Assembly (NCBI GenBank): GCA_001767455.1
Contig: MELC01000071.1
Span: forward strand, 32,555 to 96,554
DNA: 64,000 nucleotides
Source: Acidobacteria bacterium RIFCSPLOWO2_12_FULL_66_21
GTDB taxonomy: Bacteria > Acidobacteriota > Vicinamibacteria > Vicinamibacterales > 2-12-FULL-66-21
Reading direction: 5' to 3'
Made by a program: the position numbers and the translations under genes. Numbering within the stretch: position 1 is the stretch's first letter; every line of letters starts with the position of its first letter. Below are positions 58,603 to 64,000 of this stretch, piece after piece. The notes under the pieces were generated by a model, which did not search any database, was not told the origin of the DNA, and saw only the letters and a program-made list of their open reading frames with translations.

Positions 58603-59371
58603 TTTCTTCGTCCGCGCCCTTGCGGATCGTCATCCAGATCAGGAACGCCAGGAGGGCGACCGCGGCGAGAAACGCCCCCGCGAACAGCCACAGCGTGCGA
58701 TAGAGAATCGACTGGCTCTCGAGCTCCACCAGGACGTCCACCGGCTTGCCGTCGAGGCGATCGGCCAGGTGCTGTTCCCACCGCAGAATGTTCCCGCGCC
58801 CGGTCTTCAGCGTCTGGTCCGTGTCGACGTCCCGGGAGTTGTGCGAGATGATCTTGCTCGGCAGGTGCAGCCGGAACGCCACGAGCTCGCCGCCGTACCA
58901 TCCCACGTTCTGCAGCGTTCCCGGACGAAGCGCCGACGGCCCGACGACCTGGTGAAAGACGTGATGCCCGTTCGCCGCGCCGAGGCTGTACCGCGACCAC
59001 GAGAACGGCGCGGCCTCGGGCAACCGCCGGATGTCGGTTGTCGACACGCGAATCTGCACGAACTGCCGCCCGGCCCGGCGCCACGGCGGGCTGACGCGGA
59101 GCACGGTCGTCACCGGCGACTGGTAGGCCGCGCGAATCCGGTCGCGGACCGCCAGATCGACGCGCGCGGCCGGTGAGATGTCGAGACCGCGCAGCGCGCT
59201 CAGCGACGCGACCGACGCGTTGACGATGAGCGTCGCGGAGCCGTCGAGGCTCAGCGTGACGTCTTCCTCGTACTCGTACTGTTTCGCCAGGATGCGGCCG
59301 CCGGACATCCGGAACACCACGGCTCCGACGATCACCGCCGCCACCAGCAGGGCCCACGCGCGTCGCGACAT
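58583..59371 (-). CDS. Membrane-anchored hypothetical protein
   Basis: A 262-aa protein: N-terminal signal-anchor (ALLVAAVIVGAVVF, about 7-20), a large extracytoplasmic region (about 25-220), and a C-terminal helix (LWLFAGAFLAAVALLAFLIW, about 228-247) with a short acidic cytosolic tail (ADEETTTSAP). No domain recognised, although the two-anchor layout is shared by acidobacterial homologues. ATG 59371 is chosen; its 3' end overlaps the convergent gene end by 20 bases. It is divergent from polA. Confidence 0.75.
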   Translation of the reverse strand: MSRRAWALLVAAVIVGAVVFRMSGGRILAKQYEYEEDVTLSLDGSATLIVNASVASLSALRGLDISPAARVDLAVRDRIRAAYQSPVTTVLRVSPPWRRAGRQFVQIRVSTTDIRRLPEAAPFSWSRYSLGAANGHHVFHQVVGPSALRPGTLQNVGWYGGELVAFRLHLPSKIISHNSRDVDTDQTLKTGRGNILRWEQHLADRLDGKPVDVLVELESQSILYRTLWLFAGAFLAAVALLAFLIWMTIRKGADEETTTSAP

Positions 59372-59443
59372 TCCCCGAATGATATACTCGACGTTCGGCC
59401 GAGTGCACGCGCGGACTGCAACTGCCGCGTGCGTCAGCGCGTT

Positions 59444-62173
59444 ATGTCCAGCCCTCCCCGCATTTTCCTCATTGACGGCAGCTCGCAGATGTACCGCGCG
59501 TATCACGCGATGCGCGGCTCCGGCCTCACGGGGCCCGGCGGCAGGTCCACCCACGCGGTCTACATCTTCGTGACGATGCTGCGGAAGCTGATCCAGGATC
59601 ACCAGCCGCAGTACCTTGCCGCGTCGTTCGACCTGGCCGGCCCGACGTTCCGCGACGAGATGGTCGCCGACTACAAGGCGAACCGCGCGCCGATGCCCGC
59701 CGACCTCGCGGAGCAGATCCCCTGGGTGCACGAGGCATGCGAAGCGATGGGGGTCCCGATCCTCACCTACGAGCGTTTCGAGGCCGACGACGTGATCGGG
59801 ACGCTGGCGACGAAGGCGACAGCCGAGGGCTTCGAGGTCGCCATCGTCACCGGCGACAAGGATTTCTTCCAGCTCGTTCACGACGGCCTGAAGGTGTACA
59901 ACCCGCGCGACGAGGGCACGTGGTACGACGCGGCCGGGGTGAAGGAGAAGTTCGGCGTCGCGCCGGAACAGGTCGTCGACGTCCTCGCGCTCATGGGGGA
60001 CTCGATCGACAACATCAAGGGCGTGCCCGGCATCGGTGACAAGGGCGCACGCGACCTCATCGCGACCTACGGATCGCTCGACAACCTGCTGGCGCACGCC
60101 GCGGAGATCTCGAACAAGCGCTATCGCGAGGGCCTGCTGACCGGCGCCGAGGACGCGAGGCAGAGCCGGGAGCTCGCGCGCATCCGCACGGATGTGCCGG
60201 TCGAGTTCGTCGCCGAGACGCTTCGCTATCGCGGCGTCTCGCGCGAGCGGTGCTTCGAGCTGTTCGGCAAGCTCGGCTTCCGGTCGCTCGTGATGGAGTA
60301 CGCGCCCACCGCCGACACCATCGGGAACGACTACGCCGTCGTGGACACCGTCGAGGGCGTGCGCGCGCTCGCGGCGGAGCTGCGCGAGGCGGGACGGTTC
60401 GGCTTCCGCCTGCTGCCCGATGCGCCCTCGGCGATGCGGTCGGGCATCGCCGGGCTGGCCTTTTCGATGCGCCCGCGCCACGCGCGCTACGTGCCCACCT
60501 CGCGGCGCGCCGGCGAAAGCGACCTCTTCGGCGACGGCGGCGGGACCGCGGACGCGCGGCCCGGCGTGGGCGTGCAGGACGCGCTGGCGGAGCTGAAGGG
60601 GATCCTCGAGGATGCGCGGCTGCGAAAAGCCGGCCACGACCTCAAGTTCGACGCCATCGTCCTCGAGCGCCATGGCGTGGCGCTCGCCGGCATCGAAACC
60701 GACACCATGCTCGCCAGCTACCTGCTCGATGCGACGCGATCGGCGCACCCCCTCGAGGAGCTGGCGATCGAACATGCCGGCTACAAGGCGCTGCGCGAGG
60801 AGGACGTGTGCGGCCGCGGCGCCAGGGCGATTCCGTTCGCGGACCTCCCGCTCGAGACGGCGCTCGATTACGCCGGCGAACGATCGGATCTCGCGCTGCA
60901 GTTGTCGGGAACGCTGAGGGCGCTCGTCCGCAGGGAATCGCTCGAGACGCTGTACGACGAACTGGAGCTGCCCCTGATACCCGTGCTCGTGGCCATCGAG
61001 CGCGCAGGCGTGCGCATAGACGGACCGGCGCTCGCCGGCCAGTCGCAGCACGTCGATCAGGAGCTCGCCTCGCGCAGCGCGCAGATCTTCGAGCTGGCCG
61101 GCGAGCAGTTCAACATCAACTCGCCGCAACAGCTCTCGAAGATTCTCTTCGACAAGCTGCAGCTCCCGACCTTGAAGCGGAACGTGAAGACGAAGACCGC
61201 GTCGACCTCCGTGGAGGTCCTCGAGGAGCTGGCGCTCGCCCACGACCTGCCGCGCCTGATTCTCGAGTGGCGCGCGCTGCAGAAGCTGAAGGGGACCTAC
61301 ATCGACGCCCTGCCGCAGCTCGTGAACCCGGACACCGGGCGCGTGCACACCTGCTTCAACCAGGCCGTCGCCGCGACCGGACGCTTGAGCAGCAGCGACC
61401 CGAACCTCCAGAACATCCCGATCCGCACCGAGCTGGGCCGCGAGATCCGCCGGGCCTTCGTCGCCGAGCGCGACCACGTGCTGATCTCGGCGGACTACTC
61501 CCAGATCGAGCTGCGCGTGCTCGCGCACCTTTCCGGTGACGAGGCGCTCGTCGAGGCCTTCCGGCGCGGCGAGGACATCCACGACCGTACGGCGCGCAAG
61601 GTGTTCGGCGCCGACAGCGGCCTCGGCGCGCACGAGCTGCGCCGGCGCGCGAAGATCATCAACTACGCCCTGCTGTACGGAAAGACCGCGTACACGCTCG
61701 CGAAGGACATCGGCGTCACGCAGCAGGCCGCGCAGGAGTTCATCAACGCGTACTTCGCGGGCTTCCCCGGCGTCCGCGCCTTCATCGACAATCTCCTCGC
61801 CGAAGCTCGCGAGACGGGCGTCGTCAAGACGATGTTCGGGCGGCGGCGGCTGGTGCCGGAACTGGCGTCGCGCAACGGCCAGATACGGAACGCGGCCGAG
61901 CGTGTCGCGGTCAACCTGCCAATCCAGGGGACCGCCGCCGACATCCTGAAGAAAGCCATGATCGACGTCCATGCGGCGCTGCCGGCGCTCGCCGGCGGCC
62001 GGGTGCGCATGATCCTCACCGTGCACGACGAACTGCTCTTCGAGGCGCCGCGGGACGCGGCTGAGGACGCCGCGGCGCGCGTGCGCGATCTGATGGAAGC
62101 CGCCGTCGAACTCAAGGTCCCGCTCACCGTGGACGTGGGTATCGGAGAGAACTGGAAGGAGGCGAAGGCGTGA
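59444..62173 (+). CDS. polA: DNA polymerase I
   Basis: A 909-aa repair and lagging-strand polymerase. N-terminal 5'-3' exonuclease (about 1-290: FLIDGSSQMYRAYHAM, SFDLAGPTFRDEM, GDSIDNIKGVPGIGDKGA), a 3'-5' exonuclease-like domain whose Asp-Glu sites look degraded (KAGHDLKFDAIVLERHG retained), and the polymerase domain with motif A DYSQIELRVLAHLSGD, motif B RRAKIINYALLYGK and motif C VHDELLFEAP. Length is normal. ATG 59444 is used; a GTG 15 bases upstream is possible. Confidence 0.96.
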   Translation: MSSPPRIFLIDGSSQMYRAYHAMRGSGLTGPGGRSTHAVYIFVTMLRKLIQDHQPQYLAASFDLAGPTFRDEMVADYKANRAPMPADLAEQIPWVHEACEAMGVPILTYERFEADDVIGTLATKATAEGFEVAIVTGDKDFFQLVHDGLKVYNPRDEGTWYDAAGVKEKFGVAPEQVVDVLALMGDSIDNIKGVPGIGDKGARDLIATYGSLDNLLAHAAEISNKRYREGLLTGAEDARQSRELARIRTDVPVEFVAETLRYRGVSRERCFELFGKLGFRSLVMEYAPTADTIGNDYAVVDTVEGVRALAAELREAGRFGFRLLPDAPSAMRSGIAGLAFSMRPRHARYVPTSRRAGESDLFGDGGGTADARPGVGVQDALAELKGILEDARLRKAGHDLKFDAIVLERHGVALAGIETDTMLASYLLDATRSAHPLEELAIEHAGYKALREEDVCGRGARAIPFADLPLETALDYAGERSDLALQLSGTLRALVRRESLETLYDELELPLIPVLVAIERAGVRIDGPALAGQSQHVDQELASRSAQIFELAGEQFNINSPQQLSKILFDKLQLPTLKRNVKTKTASTSVEVLEELALAHDLPRLILEWRALQKLKGTYIDALPQLVNPDTGRVHTCFNQAVAATGRLSSSDPNLQNIPIRTELGREIRRAFVAERDHVLISADYSQIELRVLAHLSGDEALVEAFRRGEDIHDRTARKVFGADSGLGAHELRRRAKIINYALLYGKTAYTLAKDIGVTQQAAQEFINAYFAGFPGVRAFIDNLLAEARETGVVKTMFGRRRLVPELASRNGQIRNAAERVAVNLPIQGTAADILKKAMIDVHAALPALAGGRVRMILTVHDELLFEAPRDAAEDAAARVRDLMEAAVELKVPLTVDVGIGENWKEAKA

Positions 62174-62204
62174 ATATGATTCAGCGTGCCTTGAAATCCG
62201 ACGG

Positions 62205-62660
62205 TCGGTGCGGCCGGGTAGTAGATCGTCGGGTGCCCTTCTTCACTCAACGCCGTCGTTGGAGGGGTCCGCGGTCCGCTCGCAGGAAGGGCGATGAGAT
62301 AGCGGCCCGGAATCAGATCCGCAATCCGGTACATCCCTCGATCGTCGGTCTTTGCGTTCCTGGCGGCGCGAAGACGGTTTCTGCCCGCGATCGCCTCGAG
62401 GCGCAGCGAACGAATCAGTGCGTTCACAATCGGCTCGCCCGCCTCGTCGCGTACGACACCTGACACCACCGCGCTCCTCCAGAGGGACAGCGTGATGCCT
62501 GTAACCGATTGTCCTTCTGCGACCTCGAGATCCTGATGCGGGCCAAGCGGAAACTTCTGGCCGTGGTACCCACCGGAGTAGCCGGCCTTGGACGCGGCCA
62601 GCATCATCGTCCCCCGCGGCCCATTGAAGACGAACCCTCCCTGGGGATCCGTCACGACGG
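62205..62660 (-). pseudogene. Fragment of a carboxypeptidase-regulatory-domain gene
   Basis: On the minus strand a frame encodes TDPQGGFVFNGPRGTMMLAA, VTGITLSLWRSAVVSGVVRD, GMYRIADLIPGRYLIALPAS and HPTIYYPAAPT, which match the Ig-like plus YYP block of the family at 56752-58602. An in-frame TAG lies directly before TDPQGG, there is no start, and the frame runs into antisense polA after the YYP block. Both ends of the gene are lost. The rest of 62174-62820 holds a small GC hairpin (62681-62696) and nothing else recognised. Confidence 0.75.
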
Positions 62661-62820
62661 TCTAGAGCCGGTGACAGGGAGGGCGCGGACGCGCCCCTCT
62701 CCCGTCCGTTCGAACACGATCCGATCGGACAGGCACGCGTCGAGGCCCACAACCTCGGGTTACGAAGCCGTTTGTTCGGCGCGTTGCCCTTTGCGCAGGT
62801 GCGTCCGACCAGGCTGGACG

Positions 62821-63610
62821 TCATTGCGCGTCCCGCGCCGCGCGGCCGTCACTCTCCAACCGGTACGCCGCGACGCTGCAACTGCTGGTCGGCCGGTCGG
62901 CGTAGGGACAATTCCGGCAGAAGCTGAACTGCGGCGGATCGTCACGGATGATCCTGCGGATGCGTGCCGCTCTCGGGCTGAACCAGAGGTCGCGGAACGA
63001 GTCCGCCGACGAGAGGCGGCCATAGGGCTGCGTGCCGTTGTAGTCCTGCTCGCACGCGACCAGCGTCCCGTCGGCCAGCACGGTCGGGTACGAGAACGCA
63101 TGCTGGCAGACGAAGTCCTGTCGCGACACGCGCGCGCCGTTCTCGTACGTGTACGCGCGCAGCGCGTCGTCCGACGGAAGAAGCGCGCGATGCGTGTCGT
63201 CGGACGAGTCGATGATCGACAGCGCACGAATCGACAGCATGTCGAACCCGGCGGCGGCGGCAAACGCGCGGACGTCCGGCAACTCGTGCTCGTTGTGCCG
63301 CATCGCCATGAACCGGCCATGCAGCACCGGGAACCGCGACCCGCTGCGGCGCTTCCAGTCTGCCAGCGCCCGAACTCCCTCCAGCGCCGGTTGCAGCCTC
63401 GCCCCTTTGCGGTACTGCGCGTTCGTCTCGTCGCACAGTCCGTCGATCGCGACGATCAGATAGGCAGGAGGCTGGTTGCGAAGCGCGTCCTGCACCCGGT
63501 CGCGGTTCAGGGTCTGGCCATTGGTCGACAGCAGTGTGGCCGCGCGCGAAGAGTCCCCACGCGATGGAGGGAGCGCGCCGCAGGTATTCCCAGCGTTCGA
63601 CGCTTCTCAC
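62821..63610 (-). pseudogene. Radical-SAM/SPASM gene lacking its catalytic domain
   Basis: The start GTG 63610 (overlapping the upstream stop, GTGA) encodes RSVERWEYLRRAPSIAWGLF, the usual lead of some radical-SAM maturases. The frame then changes, and the coding resumes at ATLLSTNGQTLNRDRVQDAL (from about 63540), the middle of a radical-SAM barrel, to a SPASM-type C-terminus with Cys residues (VCQHAF, CEQDYNG, CRNCPYAD, SCSVA). The CxxxCxxC cluster and roughly 80-100 residues between are missing. Either an internal deletion or an assembly fault. Confidence 0.75.
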
Positions 63611-64000
63611 GACGTGTGCTCTCGGTCGGCGTCGGCGTCCGCGGCAGCGCCGGCGCGCTCGGACGCGCTCGCCGCGCCGAGCGGTGGCGGGGGCAGCGCC
63701 GGCGACACGAACTTCAGCCGATTGACCATCTGCAGGCCGAGCGGAAGCCGGACGGGTTCGGTGCGGTCGATCGCCCACTGCGTGAACCACCACCGCCGCG
63801 AGTGATACCGATACAACAGGTGATCGATGAAGTGCTCGCGCTGCAGCGCCCCGTCGCGCGAGATCCGGAGCGCGCACTCCGTGTCCTCGTTCCGCCAGAT
63901 CCCCATGAACGGATAGCGCGCCGCGATCCGGCGTCGCATCGGGTTCAGGTGATGCGGCGGGCGCAGGTACACGCCCTTCACCGTCCGATACTCGCGATGT
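63607..64000 (-). CDS. C-terminal part of unknown protein (partial)
   Basis: A frame entering from the right edge and ending TGA at 63609-63607. Visible residues include RTVKGVYLRPPHHLNPMRRR, RNEDTECALRISRDGALQRE, YRYHSRRWWFTQWAIDRTE and a late Ala-rich disordered tail. It somewhat resembles the end of family-2 glycosyltransferases, but this is not certain. It is coupled to the radical-SAM gene by GTGA. Confidence 0.55.
   Translation of the reverse strand, partial: HREYRTVKGVYLRPPHHLNPMRRRIAARYPFMGIWRNEDTECALRISRDGALQREHFIDHLLYRYHSRRWWFTQWAIDRTEPVRLPLGLQMVNRLKFVSPALPPPPLGAASASERAGAAADADADREHTS

Noticed and set aside
59372-62026. Long minus-strand frame opposite polA
   Set aside because: Shadow of polA; only its 3' part (58583-59371) has a coherent protein.
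62821-63610. Radical-SAM protein as maturase of the borosin-like precursor
   Set aside because: It lies 56 kb away, lacks its catalytic cluster, and is coupled to another gene.

Overview
The window is GC-rich throughout and almost fully coding. Its gene content points to an acidobacterium, most likely class Vicinamibacteria. The pointers are several PknB-type Ser/Thr kinases with TPR or beta-propeller outputs, a VWFA-related acidobacterial protein, an ADOP-type ABC permease, carboxypeptidase-regulatory-domain proteins with a TonB-receptor-like protein, and a MacB/LolD-type ATPase. This placement is inferred from family composition; the window has no rRNA, and I saw no tRNA.

Layout. 1-5.5 kb: the tail of an unknown gene, then four GT4-like glycosyltransferases forming two paralogous pairs in A-B-B'-A' order. 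5.6-10.2 kb (minus strand): an ECF-like sigma factor, a Ser/Thr kinase with a TPR output, a small protein with a borosin-binding-like N-terminus and a histone-H1-like tail, and a borosin-type peptide-backbone alpha-N-methyltransferase. The last two genes overlap by one base; together they look like a split borosin RiPP system with an unusual precursor, and this is the main discovery candidate. 10.3-13.5 kb: two more kinases and an orphan HicA-like toxin. 13.7-18.1 kb: an NtrC-type regulator overlapping a PDZ-GAF-PAS histidine kinase. 18.3-21.3 kb: a TonB-receptor-like outer-membrane protein and an exported protein. 21.5-25.7 kb: a cyclase-family hydrolase, glgC, eno and gpmA. 25.8-30 kb: a small hypothetical protein, methylmalonyl-CoA mutase catalytic subunit and two Opp/Dpp-type ATPases. 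30-34 kb: a membrane protein, an XRE regulator, an ADOP permease and a MacB/LolD-type ATPase. 34-45.8 kb: pilus/type II secretion-type genes (GspE/MshE-like ATPase overlapping a DnaJ-domain protein, an actin-like/GspB-like fusion, MshN-, MshM- and MshL-like proteins) interrupted by a degenerate GGDEF-excisionase fusion and acs. 46-53 kb: a membrane protein, inositol-phosphate synthase, a methyltransferase, an SDR, an HTH-TonB fusion and a VWFA protein. 53-64 kb: a ZIP transporter, a BON protein, a sigma/anti-sigma/YbjQ set, a carboxypeptidase-regulatory protein, polA, a decayed gene fragment, a radical-SAM gene missing its catalytic domain and a partial gene at the window edge.

A second theme runs across the whole window. 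Most intergenic gaps, and several gene ends, are built of degenerate tandem repeats with a period of about 7 bases (in places 8), often as two inverted arms around a short spacer, so they could fold into long hairpins. The heptamer differs from locus to locus. The arrays supply C-terminal residues, stop codons and even an N-terminus to neighbouring genes. Other palindromic elements (a 165-bp element with 20-bp perfect terminal inverted repeats, and REP-like repeats including one inside a coding region) are also present.
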